Assembly (NCBI GenBank): GCA_964036045.1
Contig: OZ038384.1
Location: 60,981,355 to 61,045,354 of the forward strand
Length of the DNA: 64,000 nt
Source: Eutreptiella sp. 'Long Island Sound 2002'
Taxonomy: Eukaryota; Euglenozoa; Euglenophyceae; Eutreptiales; Eutreptiaceae
Reading direction: 5' to 3'
The position numbers and the translations under genes were made by a program. Every line of letters starts with the position of its first letter. Within the stretch, counting starts at the first letter, position 1. Of this stretch, positions 47,262-58,409 are shown one piece after another. Below the pieces are notes generated by a model. That model did no database searches and was not told the DNA's origin. It worked only from the letters and a program-made list of their open reading frames with translations.

Positions 47262-50200
47262 CACAGCAACACAACACACCGAGCGGGCACACCGGTGAAC
47301 AGGAGCCGGGAGGCCCAGGACGCCGCACACGCAACACAACACACCGAGCGGGCACGCCGGTGAACAGGAGCCGGGAGGCCCAGGACGCCGCACACGCAAC
47401 ACAACACACCGAGCGGGCACACCGGTGAACAGGAGCCGGGAGGCCCAGGACGCCGCACACGCAACACAACACACCACACCGAGCGGGCGCACCGGTGAAC
47501 AGGAGCCGGGAGGCCCAGGACGCCGCACACGCAACACAACACACCGAGCGGGCACACCGGTGAACAGGAGCCGGGAGGCCCAGGACGCCGCACACGCAAC
47601 ACAACACACCGAGCGGGCGCACCGGTGAACAGGAGCCGGGAGGCCCAGGACACCGCACACGCAACACAACACACCGAGCGGGCACACCGGTGAACAGGAG
47701 CCGGGAGGCCCAGGACGCCGCACACGCAACACAACACACCGAGCGGGCACACCGGTGAACAGGAGCCGGGAGGCCCAGGACGCCGCACACGCAACACAAC
47801 ACACCACACCGAGCGGGCGCACCGGTGAACAGGAGCCGGGAGGCCCAGGACGCCGCACACGCAACACAACAGACCGAGCGGGCGCACCGGTGAACAGGAG
47901 CCGGGAGGCCCAGGACGCCGCACACGCAACACAACACACCAAGCAGGCACACCGGTGAACAGGAGCCGGGAGGCCCAGGACACCGCACACGCAACACAAC
48001 ACACCGAACGGGCACACCGGTGAACAGGAGCCGGGAGGCCCAGGACGCCGCACACGCAACACAACACGGCGAGCGGGCACACCGGTGGAGAGGAGCCGGG
48101 AGGCCCAGGACGCCGCACACGCAACACAACACACCGAGCGGGCACACCGGTGAACAGGAGCCGGGAGACCCAGGACGCCGCACACGCAACACAACACACC
48201 ACACCGAGCGGGCGCACCGGTGAACAGGAGCCGGGAGGCCCAGGACGCCGCACACGCAACACAACACACCGAGCGGGCGCACCGGTGAACAGGAGCCGGG
48301 AGGCCCAGGACGCCGCACACGCAACACAACACACCGAGCAGGCACACCGGTGAACAGGAGCCGGGAGGCCCAGGACGCCGCACACGCAACACAACACACC
48401 GAGCGGGCACACCGGTGAACAGGAGCCGGGAGGCCCAGGACGCCGCACACGCAACACAACACGGCGAGCGGGCACACCGGTGGACAGGAGCCGGGAGGCC
48501 CAGGACGCCGCACACGCAGCACAACACAGCGAGCGGGCACAGCGGTGAACAGGAGCCGGGAGGCCCAGGACGCCGCACACGCAACACAACACACCGAGCG
48601 GGCACACCGGTGAACAGGAGCCGGGAGCCCCAGGACACCGCACACGCAACACAACACACCGAGCGGGCGCACCGGTGAACAGGAGCCGGGAGGCCCAGGA
48701 CGCCGCACACGCAACACAACACACCGAGCGGGCACACCGGTGAACAGGAGCCGGGAGGCCCAGGACGCCGCACACGCAACACAACACACCGAGCGGGCGC
48801 ACCGGTGAACAGGAGCCGGGAGGCCCAGGACGCCGCACACGCAACACAACACACCGAGCGGGCACAACGGTGAACAGGAGCCGGGAGGCCCAGGACGCCG
48901 CACACGCCACACAACACACCGAGCGGGCGCACCGGTGAACAGGAGCCGGGAGGCCCAGGACGCCGCACACGCAACACAACACACCGAGCGGGCGCACCGG
49001 TGAACAGGAGCCGGGAGGCCCAGGACGCCGCACACGCAACACACCACACCGAGCGGGCACACCGGTGAACAGGAGCCGGGAGGCCCAGGACGCCGCACAC
49101 GCAACACAACACACCGAGCAGGCACACCGGTGAACAGGAGCCGGGAGGCCCAGGACGCCGCACACGCAACACAACACACCGAGCAGGCACACCGGTGAAC
49201 AGGAGCCGGGAGGCCCAGGACACCGCACACGCAACACAACACACCGAGCGGGCACACCGGTGAACAGGAGCCGGGAGGTCCAAGACACCGCACACGCAAC
49301 ACAACACACCGAACGGGCACACCGGTGAACAGGAGCCGGGAGGCCCAGGACGCCGCACACGCAACACAACACGGCGAGCGGGCACACCGGTGGAGAGGAG
49401 CCGGGAGGCCCAGGACGCCGCACACGCAACACAACACACCGAGCGGGCACACCGGTGAACAGGAGCCGGGAGGCCCAGGACGCCGCACACGCAACACAAC
49501 ACACCACACCGAGCGGGCGCACCGGTGAACAGGAGCCGGGAGGCCCAGGACGCCGCACACGCAACACAACACACCGAGCGGGCGCACCGGTGAACAGGAG
49601 CCGAGAGGCCCAGGACGCCGCACACGCAACACAACACACCGAGCAGGCACACCGGTGAACAGGAGCCGGGAGGCCCAGGACGCCGCACACGCAACACAAC
49701 ACACCGAGCGGGCACACCGGTGAACAGGAGCCGGGAGGCCCAGGACGCCGCACACGCAACACAACACGGCGAGCGGGCACACCGGTGGACAGGAGCCGGG
49801 AGGCCCGGGACGCCGCACACGCAGCACAACACAGCGAGCGGGCACAGCGGTGAACAGGAGCCGGGAGGCCCAGGACGCCGCACACGCAACACAACACACC
49901 GAGCGGGCACACCGGTGAACAGGAGCCGGGAGCCCCAGGACACCGCACACGCAACACAACACACCGAGCGGGCGCACCGGTGAACAGGAGCCGGGAGGCC
50001 CAGGACGCCGCACACGCAACACAACACACCGAGCGGGCACACCGGTGAACAGGAGCCGGGAGGCCCAGGACGCCGCACACGCAACACAACACACCGAGCG
50101 GGCGCACCGGTGAACAGGAGCCGGGAGGCCCAGGACGCCGCACACGCAACACAACACACCGAGCGGGCACAACGGTGAACAGGAGCCGGGAGGCCCAGGA

Positions 50201-50472
50201 CGCCGCACACGCCACACAACACACCGAGCGGGCGCACCGGTGAACAGGAGCCGGGAGGCCCAGGACGCCGCACACGCAACACAACACACCGAGCGGGCGC
50301 ACCGGTGAACAGGAGCCGGGAGGCCCAGGACGCCGCACACGCAACACACCACACCGAGCGGGCACACCGGTGAACAGGAGCCGGGAGGCCCAGGACGCCG
50401 CACACGCAACACAACACACCGAGCAGGCACACCGGTGAACAGGAGCCGGGAGGCCCAGGACGCCGCACACAC
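47262..50472 (+). repeat. 65-bp satellite array, about 49 units, with a 1305-bp higher-order repeat
   Basis: The unit is centred on GGTGAACAGGAGCCGGGAGG and CCGCACACGCAACACAAC. GGTGAAC recurs at 47294, 47359 and 47424 (spacing 65), with a few 70-bp units carrying an extra ACACC. Variant units recur 1305 bp apart: ACACCGAACG at 48001 and 49306, ACGGCGAGCG at 48461 and 49766, CACACGCCAC at 48901 and 50206. A block of 20 units has therefore been tandemly duplicated. The antisense strand lacks stops in all three frames, with frames of 1816, 1161 and 1157 codons. Because 65 is not a multiple of three, the translations repeat every 65 codons and are rich in Cys, Val and Pro. Confidence 0.9.
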
Positions 50473-51045
50473 GTAGGGCGGCCGGGGGACAGGAAAGAAC
50501 CAACACCCCATGGGTCGGACACACTGGGGCGACCCAGCCGACCCACCGGGCCAGTGGCAGGAGCGGTACTCCAAGGCTGCTGGTCCGAGCCCGGCCAGGC
50601 TGCATCGGGGACCATGGCAAACGTCACCCGGAGCCATGGATGCAACCGGTGACAGGCGAGCCGGTACACAGTCCAGGAGGGGGTCGCCTGCCAAGCGGAG
50701 CGGCCCCGCAACTCAAGCCACAAGGGTGAGGCGGTCGTACCGTAGACAAGCGGGAGCAAGACCCCTTGTGGTGAGAGATACTCCACACGGCTGGGCAGCC
50801 CCCAGAGCTGCCGCCCAAAGGAGGGGGCATGTGGCCCTACTCATGGACACATGTGGGGACACCCTCCCACCTGGGACACATGGACCGGGTGGCCGCGACA
50901 ATGCCTTCCCAAGCACATGCGGGAGCGGCTCAAGAGGCACCTAACATAGGGCAGTGGGAGGGACAGGACGTCCCCTTGGTAAGACCTTCTTCCTGCACCG
51001 TCAAAGGAGGCATCCCGAGCTCCCGAAGATACCTACCTACCTACC
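50473..51045 (+). repeat. Tail module of the composite insertion
   Basis: GC-rich unique sequence. CCGCCCAAAGGAGGGGG at 50812 and the final CTAC repeats (51031-51047) match 6358-6606. Several short frames exist, but none looks like a gene. Confidence 0.45.
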
Positions 51046-51129
51046 TATCTAATGCAGTCCACGCAACAGGCGACGACGGGCGGCGCGACTGCGGCGATTT
51101 CACGACAATTAGAAACCGCGGTAGAAATC
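51046..51129. repeat. 84-bp direct duplication at the insertion, right copy
   Basis: Identical to 44900-44983, from TATCTAATGCAG to GTAGAAATC. Confidence 0.8.
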
Positions 51130-51339
51130 GGGTATTTCACCGATTTCCAACCGCAAATCGACCAAGACAATAAAGTTATGGTAAATCTACATTGATTCAA
51201 TGGTTAAGGATCGGATTCCAGATCCCGCGGATTAAAGAACAGGGATATCCCGCTGACAGCCGGTGTCAACGGCTTCCGCACGAGTGTGACGGCTCACAGG
51301 CCTCCGGGCCATGGGCCATAGGTTCTGGGTACCGCTTCA
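51130..51339 (-). repeat. 5' LTR of the giant chromovirus, remaining 210 bp
   Basis: It continues the LTR after the insertion and ends GGGTACCGCTTCA, which is the TGAAGCGG LTR start on the minus strand. Confidence 0.85.
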
Positions 51340-51343
51340 CTAG
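51340..51343. repeat. Target-site duplication of the giant chromovirus, right copy
   Basis: CTAG, followed by T, matches 28101-28105. Confidence 0.7.
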
Positions 51344-52001
51344 TGTGTATATATGTGTGTCCTGCAGCTGTGTCTTCTCCATTGCGATGGACGACAGTGC
51401 CACTCTTTGGGTGGCACTTCTTCAGTGTTTGTGGACTTGGTTGGGACTGCATGCAGTGAAGTGTCACTGGGCTGAATGCACTCTGTGTGTGCGAATGCCT
51501 GCAGTTTTTGAAGTTCTAAATTTTTGTTGAATGAAAAACGGCAGGAAGTTTGGAACCCAAGCATGGAAACAAATATTGGAGAACACCGTGGTCGCTTCGA
51601 AATTTGAAGGCAAGGTTTTATATATCAAAAAGATGAGCGCTTTTCAGAGTTGGGATTATATGGTGCCCTGTAGTGGCTTCCCGTAAAGCCCCATGCAGTT
51701 CATGGCATTGTTTTCACCTCACCCCAGGCCACCACACCCTTTAGTGCAGGCAAAGACACTAGAGAACACCCTTAGTTCAAGCTCTGAATTTGCCAATGTA
51801 CAATAGTTGAATGAGCCCATTTTCTGCATTGTTTTGGGTGCTAGTACCCAACTCAGATTGTAGGTAAACAGGAAAAAAGGTAGGTGGACCATGGCCCCAA
51901 GAGAGTGGTCCGGGGGAACACCCCGTTGTAAACTAGATCATATATCCGTGGCCTGTGCCTCCAGGTCCAATTTTCCGGCCTCAGATGGCCTAGGAGGGGG
52001 G
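51344..52001. other. Intergenic spacer
   Basis: No gene recognised. It begins with a short TATATGTGTGT-type run next to the target duplication. Confidence 0.4.
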
Positions 52002-52218
52002 TGCAGGAGGGCACATGCACAGGTGAGCGCAGATAGTTGCAGATGCATTGCGCTTGTAAGATTTGCGACTCTTTGTAAATTCAAGATGCATTCAACGCCA
52101 GATTCGTATTATTTGAGTATGCGATTGTTGTATAGTATTGTGTTCTGTACTCACAGGGTTTTGTCAAATGTCACTATGATTTGGTGTATTCCTGTTCGTG
52201 ATCATCATAGCGTACCAT
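52002..52218. repeat. Dispersed repeat of about 218 bp, copy 2
   Basis: Partner of 26671-26889 in the same orientation. The ends show no clear inverted repeats. Confidence 0.7.
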
Positions 52219-54359
52219 AGTGCCATATTATCATAGTGTTCACTATTTTGACTTTTCCAAGGAATTTGTGAAAAATTCCCAATTTCATGACGTCACTTGG
52301 GGTCCATGGCAAAGCTAGCCCACAGGTCAGTTTTGGTTCGGCTTTGTGTCCATGGCCCACGAAATGTGCCTACGGGTCATGTTTCGGTCATTGGAGTCTT
52401 GGCCTATCCTTGAAGGATCGGTCCAAGTGCATATGTCAGTTCAATTTTGATTTCAATCCTGTGTGCACAACATGCTTCTGGAACCTTTTTGAGGCTACTA
52501 AAAATGACCTTAAAAAGTGTGTGTTGGAGATTGCTGCTTCCCTCCAACGCCACGGAGCGGTAGGGTCAGCCCTTCTTGAACAATCAACTCCTCCCTGCAT
52601 CCTTTGTGCATGCACTTCACCGGACCTTAGGCAAACACTGTGTTTGATTTATTTGCATTCCTTTCTCCCTTGTCTTTCACTGATTGAGAATTTCACCAAA
52701 GTGCGCAGCCCACCAGACCAGATACAGTGTCCTGGCACCGGCGAGATAGACTAGGATATTTTAGGATGTTGGTGGATCGTTGCCCTTTGAATGTTTCCAC
52801 AAAGATTCTTTTGAAACCTTTCTACCCTGGCTAAGGAGCACTTGAATGTTAGTGACCTCTGATTTGTGGTTTTTCCTGCTTGTGTGCGCTGATGCTTGCG
52901 GTAAAAGTTAGGGCCCACGTTGAGTTGTATCCTGCCCCCTTATGTGTGTCAGGATGCAGGTCCTGGGTTCCTATAACTACCCTTGTTTCTGTGTCAGACC
53001 CTTTCCAATTGCTCTGACTCCGTTTGTGCCAATTCGTCTTGTATATATACTGTCTTTGTGGCTGCATGCTGTATCTCTTTTCGTCCTTTTAGGTACGAAA
53101 GGGTTACTTTTGTGATCGCTGCGCTCACACTGAGTCCGAGCAAGTTTGCTAGTGCTGTGCCTTTGCTTGTGTCTCGCTCGGCTAAGGGAAACGAGCCCGT
53201 ACCGGCCCCGCGTACACACAAGTGGGTAAAATAGCACCGGGAGTAGTTGTAAAAAATATTTGGCCGTTTAGGACAATTTTACACCCTGCCTCCACTGCCC
53301 GAGCAGAACGATGAAGCTGAGGCTATCTTTTGCCAGCAAGAGCACTAACTGCGGGCAATCGAACGTCCAAGACAGGGCCACCAGCAGGCAAGAGTAGCGT
53401 TCCATGGCAATGCACAGCCCGATTCTTTGCCGAAGAGGGAGCTGCTACACTCCAAAACAACGTAGAGGAGGCCCAAAGAGCACAACCCGCCCGGCACCCA
53501 AACCAACACTACCGCGGACATGGTCTTGATGTACGAGAGGTGCATTCGGGGCCCCTACAATGTGTGGGCAGTATCGACTACCCCAAATCCGGCACCCCCG
53601 GCGTCCAAAACCGAAGCCGGCACGGCGAGCGGTAGAGCTTTGAAATATGTGCCAAACCACGTCCGCACCGGATATCACCGAATCTGCCCGACACCCTCCG
53701 AAAAAAGGTCATCAGCAGCGGCGATGACTCCAGCTCAAGCAGCGCAGCAAAGTTTGTGAAGGACAAAGCAAAGCGCAGCAAGCCCCGAACGGCACCATGA
53801 ACGACCAGATGCAGTGTGCCTGTCGAGATACATTGGAACACCAAGGCGTACCACACACCATTGGAAGGCTCGCCTCATGGTCGCGTGGTTCGTGGGTAGG
53901 ACCATCATCAGTGCCTATAGATGTGGTGTTTTCCGACTTGCGACTCATCATCATCCAAGCGAGTACAGGGGGTGGTAATAGTTCATATCTGCAGCGGTAG
54001 GTAAAGGGTGATTTCACACGTGTTTTTTATGCAGAGGTTGGTAACAGGCTGGTGCTTTTCCATCTAAAAATTGGTACCAACATCCTCCTCTTTTGTTTAC
54101 CTTCATGTTTCTTTGTTTTTGCTGTTTCGAATCAATTATGATGTCCCGTTTGAAAAACCGGAATGCTTTCTTTTGGTTTAGTATTTCTTTTTCTTCTATA
54201 GGGATTATTCTTCTTATCATTTCGTCCTTGAAAACTCCTAGGGTTTTTGTTTGTATAACAGTGGTACTATTTTTCTGTCCCCGTTTTTTCAAAACAGTAC
54301 AGTTTTTTTTCTACACCCTGCACTCTTGCCATTTGTGTAAAATGTTTTTCTTGTTTCTT
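52219..54359. other. Intergenic region without recognised genes
   Basis: Open frames of 100-155 codons occur (52287-52754, 53330-53635) without any recognised motif. Confidence 0.4.
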
Positions 54360-54675
54360 TTTCAAACGCTGCACTCCTTTTTGTGTTGAAAAGCATACAC
54401 TTTTTTTTTTGGCACTCACTTCTGCTTTGAAAATGCGGTTTTTCTTTACCTACTGAAATATTGTTTGTTTTTTTCTGTCACTCACTTCTATGTTGAAAAT
54501 CCTGTTTTTTTTCAAAACGTGCACTCCTTTTTGTGGTGAAAGGCCTACACTTTTTTTTTGGTACTCACTTCTGCGTTGAAAATGCTGTTCTTCTTTACCT
54601 ACTGAAATATTGTTTGTTATTTTTCTGTCGATCACTTCTATGTTGAAAATCCTGTTTTTTTCATCTTCTGAAATA
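54360..54675. repeat. T-rich tandem repeat, two units of about 155 bp
   Basis: GCACTCCTTTTTGTG, then TACACTTTTTTTTT, CTCACTTCTGC and CTTTACCTACTGAAATATTG, recur in the same order at about 54368-54470 and 54522-54625. Confidence 0.65.
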
Positions 54676-54932
54676 TTGTTCTTTTTCTCTGAAGTGGCCA
54701 TAGTTCCTGCTTTTTTTTGGAACTTGGATTGCACCTCGCCCTTTAATGCCCACCCCTTGCCGTGCGCAACTCGCGTGAATTGGGAAAAATGCCAAAAGAA
54801 AGTAGCTCTCGTGTGCCAATCGTCCGACCCTACAAACTTCACTGCCCTTTGGAGGACATGTCGCTGTTGCAAAGGATGAACCAAAGATTCACTTTCATCG
54901 ATTCGGTGTTATTCAAGAGGAAACAGGAGGTA

Positions 54933-55550
54933 CTATTCTCTCTCACTCATGGTAAGCAACACTGCACAGCTCAGAGTGCCTGCATCATCCGAAGTTTGCA
55001 CTGCCTCCCGGGCCTCCCTTGCCCTTTGCCTGTTCTCCCTGGCTACAGGCCGAGCATGTACATGACGTGGTGCAGCAAGAAACCTTTTGGCAAGTATGTC
55101 TGACCGGGTCTCGGCCCTCCTCTTTGCTGCTCTTTGTACAGGTGGTGTGCCTTGGACTGACAGCACGTCAATGGTGTCTTCCATCTCTGCCCCAGAGGCT
55201 TCATCTGCCTCTGCCCCTGCCTCTGAGGCTTCCTCGGAATCTGAAACAAGACCAGGAACAACAGACAGCAAAGGTGCAGGCATGGGGATGGCTGCTGAAG
55301 GGCAGGGGAGGTCCACATCATCCACAAACTCTGTCACTAGCACCTCTGTAAACACCATGTTCCAGCTGCTGAGGAACTGTCTCGTTGTCAAAGGGGATGC
55401 AGCCGATGTGGCAAGCCAAGTTACAAGGAGCGCCTTCATCGTACGCTCACTGCTGTCCAGCTTGGAGTGCTTTGGCAGAAGTCCATCGTGGATCTTCAGG
55501 CAATGGTCAATGTGGCGACGCTTCAGTCTGGCGCGCAGCCATGCTCTCAT
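54933..55550 (-). CDS. Hypothetical protein, 205 codons
   Basis: The composition looks coding. The N-terminal 90 residues are basic and helical (MRAWLRARLKRRHIDHCLKI, then SSERTMKALLVTW). A strongly acidic stretch follows (VSDSEEASEAGAEADEASG), and then a basic region with AAKRRAE. The frame stays open about 80 nt upstream of the ATG (giving YVFFGRARRSHVSNVGDQV), so this may be an internal exon or a longer protein. No family is recognised. A transposase fragment or host nuclear protein are both possible. Confidence 0.35.
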   Translation of the reverse strand: MRAWLRARLKRRHIDHCLKIHDGLLPKHSKLDSSERTMKALLVTWLATSAASPLTTRQFLSSWNMVFTEVLVTEFVDDVDLPCPSAAIPMPAPLLSVVPGLVSDSEEASEAGAEADEASGAEMEDTIDVLSVQGTPPVQRAAKRRAETRSDILAKRFLAAPRHVHARPVARENRQRAREAREAVQTSDDAGTLSCAVLLTMSERE

Positions 55551-56505
55551 GCGTGGATTGATGACCTGATCGCCAACATTGCTGACATGGCTGCGACGAG
55601 CGCGGCCAAAGAAAACATATATAGTAGGAAAAAGTGCTTTTCCAATGCTTTAGGGTATACTGTAGTTGTATTAGAGGTGCTCTAAGAACCCTTGCATTTT
55701 TATCTTAGTATTGGCCTAACCAAAATGGGTGATAACACATTTTGACCTATAGAACCAAACACAAAATCAGGACGTTGTGTGGACCCCTTAATCCCCAAGT
55801 AATGTGCAATAAAACATCTTTTCCTGGTTGACTGAGGCACTGATATACTGAAGGCAGAGCCTATGAATTTATCTACGTTTTCTCATGAATTCTTACCTAT
55901 CGTAGTGGTATACACCCTAGGGGGCTGTGGCACCTCTTTTTGAGAGGTTCTGCCTTCAATTCCCAGTCAGCCTAGCTAAGTAGGAGAATTCCCTGTGACA
56001 TGGCAGTGACCTCAGCGCCACAAGCCATGCCACCTCAGCACCTATGGGACCCTAAAACAAAGAGTGCACATCTCAAGATGGCACTATGGAAGAGTGTGTG
56101 CCCTTGGGGCAGTTTTTCAATCAGCTTTTCTCAATCATGTAAAATATTTCATCCTGAGTTGCATTGAATGTTAATTGCTGTGGTGTCTTGTTGATAAGCT
56201 CTTTTTATCTAACTCTTTGTGACTGCAGCCCTTCATGCTTTGATCCTGTTTATCTTCTACTTGCCTATCTCTGGCTTGGGTTATCCTGGATTGGTTGTAT
56301 TTCACAATAAAACATTTTCATCATCAAAAACAAGCAGCAGGAACCCTACACCAGGAGCAAGCAGCAGGAGAGGCACATCAAAAACACAGTGCTGAAAACA
56401 CTAGAAAACCTTCTGGTAGCAGAGGCAGACGGTCTCTGCGTACCGGCAGCATCCCCGTGCCGTACACCCAGTGCGCAGAGTACTGTCTGAGCAAGAAGGG
56501 CGAAT
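55551..56505. other. Spacer and possible leader of the plus-strand Ty3-like element
   Basis: No gene recognised. A matching LTR could not be identified. Confidence 0.3.
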
Positions 56506-56618
56506 ATGGACACAAAGAAGGAGGACACCAACGTGAAGACGGCCCCTGAGGCACCAGCAATGCCAGCGCCTGGTGAGCCTGGACCTGGACCTAGCGCTTC
56601 ACCTTCGTTGCCCTTACA
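56506..56618 (+). pseudogene. Possible N-terminus of the plus-strand Gag, left of an insertion
   Basis: ATG at 56506 opens MDTKKEDTNVKTAPEAPAMP, a charged and proline-rich start of Gag type. It runs into the inverted-repeat element at 56619. Gag-like sequence resumes at 59489 on the far side, so the two may have been one frame before insertion; the frame relation is not decisive. Confidence 0.3.
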
Positions 56619-56702
56619 CACCTATGATTTTAGCAGCTGTTTTTTCCCAAAATTCAAAAAGTCAGCAAAAGGCAAATTTTCGCGGGAAATGACCTACTGT
56701 TT

Positions 56703-57470
56703 TGGTTTCTACGGCCCCAAAATAGCGGGGGGGGGTTCCTCCTACCCGGCTTTTGTCCAAAAATATCAAAAACCCTGAAATTTGGCCTATTTTGGGGTAT
56801 TTTTGCCTGCTCTGGGCTGGTCCTGCAGAACAGTGCTGCACACCAGTGTACCTGCCTATAGAGGATTTTCGACAGAAATTGCCCTTTTGTTGGGATTCTC
56901 TTGCCCCAAAATACGGATGGGGGGGTTCTTCCCACCCGAGCTTTCTCCTAAACCATCAAAAACCCTGGAACTCGGCCTATTTTGGAGTACTTTTGTCTGT
57001 TGTGGGGTGGTGCTACAGAACAGTGCTGCACACCAGCGTACCTGTATCCTATAGTATAGGCACAAAAATACCATGAAAAGAGGTTTTGTACCCAAAAAGA
57101 CCAAAGGAAACCTTTTTTCTTTTATTCTGCACGCTCAAAATAGGAGAGGGGGGTTCCTCCTACCCGATTGTTCTCCAAAAATACACTGTTTTTGGCCAAA
57201 AATTGGCAATTTTTGGCCATTTTTGGACTAAAACTGTTTTTTTTCTGTGCTGACGGCCCTGCAACACCCAATAGGTTGCTCCAATACAATTCCAAACAAA
57301 TTTACTGGATTGGGCACCCTAAGAATAGGGTATGGGGCCCTAAAACTCACGACCCCGGCTAAAAGAACACTATTTTCGGCACAAAATTGGCAATTTTTGG
57401 CCATTTTTGGGCGAAAACTGTTTTTTTTTTGTCCTGACGATCCTACAAAACGTTCGTGCATTCAAATCCA
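56703..57470. repeat. Diverged tandem repeats, units of about 190-230 bp
   Basis: CCCCAAAATA followed by a G run and TTCTTCC/TTCCTCC plus TACCCG/CACCCG recurs at about 56711, 56903 and 57133, and AACAGTGCTGCACACCAG recurs at 56828 and 57018. From 57175 a related unit with TTGGCAATTTTTGGCCATTTTTGG occurs twice (about 57203 and 57386). Confidence 0.7.
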
Positions 57471-57731
57471 AGGAACCACCAACGGTAATGAAAACAAAGG
57501 ACAATCGCAACAAGCCGCACCACTCTGAGCATCTGAGCATCTGGTTCTCTCAATCAGTTCAACATCGCACAAAGTGCATAATGAACACAGAGCTCAGGCA
57601 TCTGCACTTCCAGAGATATGATCCTGCCGTATTCACAAACACGGCAATAAATTTAAATCACCAAACTCTAAACAGCACAAAGTTCTTTTTTGGGAGAGGG
57701 AAAAAAACAAAAGACATATATGCAGGCGCTG

Positions 57732-58118
57732 CTAATAGGGCCGGTACATTGGAAAACCAAAGGGCTGCATGCTGCTCATCGTCGAACAAAGCTGCTGCAT
57801 GGGCTGCATGGGCATTTGGAGCTGGTGCATGTTCATGGCTGGCATTGGCATGGCCATGGGCATGGCAACTGGCATGTTCATTTGCAAAGGACCCATATGC
57901 TGCTGCTGCTGCTGCTGCTGCTGGGCCTGCTGGTGCATCTGCTGGTGCTGCTGCTGCTGCTGCACTTGGGTCTGCATCTGCATCTGCAGCTGCAACTGCT
58001 GCTGCTGCTGCTGCTGCTGCTGCCGCTGCTGCTGCTGCTGCTGCTGCTCCTGCTGAAACACCTGCCCAGGGGGGTTCGGAGACACCTGTTGAGACACTTG
58101 AGACACCTGCTGAGACAT
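57732..58118 (-). CDS. Glutamine/methionine-rich open frame from a CAG repeat
   Basis: ATG at 58118 opens 128 codons: MSQQVSQVSQQVSPNPPGQ, long poly-Gln tracts, then a Met/Pro-rich end (MPVAMPMAMPMPAMNMH). The underlying CTG/CAG repeat spans about 57895-58055. Gln-rich segments occur in transcriptional regulators, but a trinucleotide repeat alone gives such a frame. It lies inside the inverted-repeat element. No domain is recognised. Confidence 0.25.
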   Translation of the reverse strand: MSQQVSQVSQQVSPNPPGQVFQQEQQQQQQQRQQQQQQQQQLQLQMQMQTQVQQQQQHQQMHQQAQQQQQQQQHMGPLQMNMPVAMPMAMPMPAMNMHQLQMPMQPMQQLCSTMSSMQPFGFPMYRPY

Positions 58119-58409
58119 GTGCTCTCCTGACTCCCGTTTAACCCTTCCTTTTTTTCGGGTATTTTCACTGTTTTCACCTTGCCCGCGTTTGCGCTTCAGG
58201 GGGTTTGTTCGGTTGTTTTGTTGTTAAGTTGTTTGTTGCAGTGCAGCCAAGAGCCGCTGAACAAGGTCAGCCTCTTGTTTTACCGTCCCACTGCCCGTCT
58301 CTTCCTTCTTTGGCTGTTTGCTTGGTGGGCTGTTGTTTTTATGGCCTTTTGGTTTTGGTTTTGGTTTCGGTTTTGGTTTCGGTTTTGGTGGTGGCTTTGC
58401 GGTCGAACC

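Larger units (their letters stand above)
44984..51045 (+). mobile_element. 6.06-kb composite insertion in the LTR
   Basis: The order on the plus strand is a 200-bp unique start (CCCCTCATGTCGCGCC), poly-T and poly-A runs (45240-45312), a CA-rich low-complexity section (45336-47030), 62-bp repeats, a 65-bp satellite, and a 570-bp tail ending in CTACCTACCTACCTATC. It is bounded by an 84-bp direct duplication of LTR sequence. The tail and part order match 880-6612. A non-autonomous LINE-like retroposition is the simplest model because of the terminal microsatellite and long variable-length duplication, but no reverse transcriptase is present and orientation is inferred. Confidence 0.6.
28105..51339 (-). 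mobile_element. Giant Ty3/Gypsy chromovirus with one nested insertion
   Basis: Read on the minus strand, the order is 5' LTR (51339 to 42224, interrupted), leader, gag (41876 to 37517), protease, methyltransferase-like domain, reverse transcriptase, RNase H, integrase and chromodomain (37516 to 32537), a 1.45-kb 3' region, polypurine tract, and 3' LTR (31077 to 28105). LTRs start TGAAGCGG and end GCGTCA. Without the 6.1-kb insertion and its duplicated target the element is about 17.1 kb, very large for the family. The LTRs differ at only about 2 percent of positions in the parts I compared, so integration was fairly recent. Four stop codons plus a frameshift in the coding frame make this copy non-autonomous. 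Confidence 0.85.

Noticed and set aside
47262-50472. CRISPR array
   Set aside because: Units are contiguous 65-bp copies without unique spacers, and the genome is eukaryotic.
45336-50786. A 1816-codon cysteine-rich gene on the minus strand
   Set aside because: It overlaps two other equally open antisense frames across a satellite whose unit is not a multiple of three. Composition and repetition explain it better than a gene.
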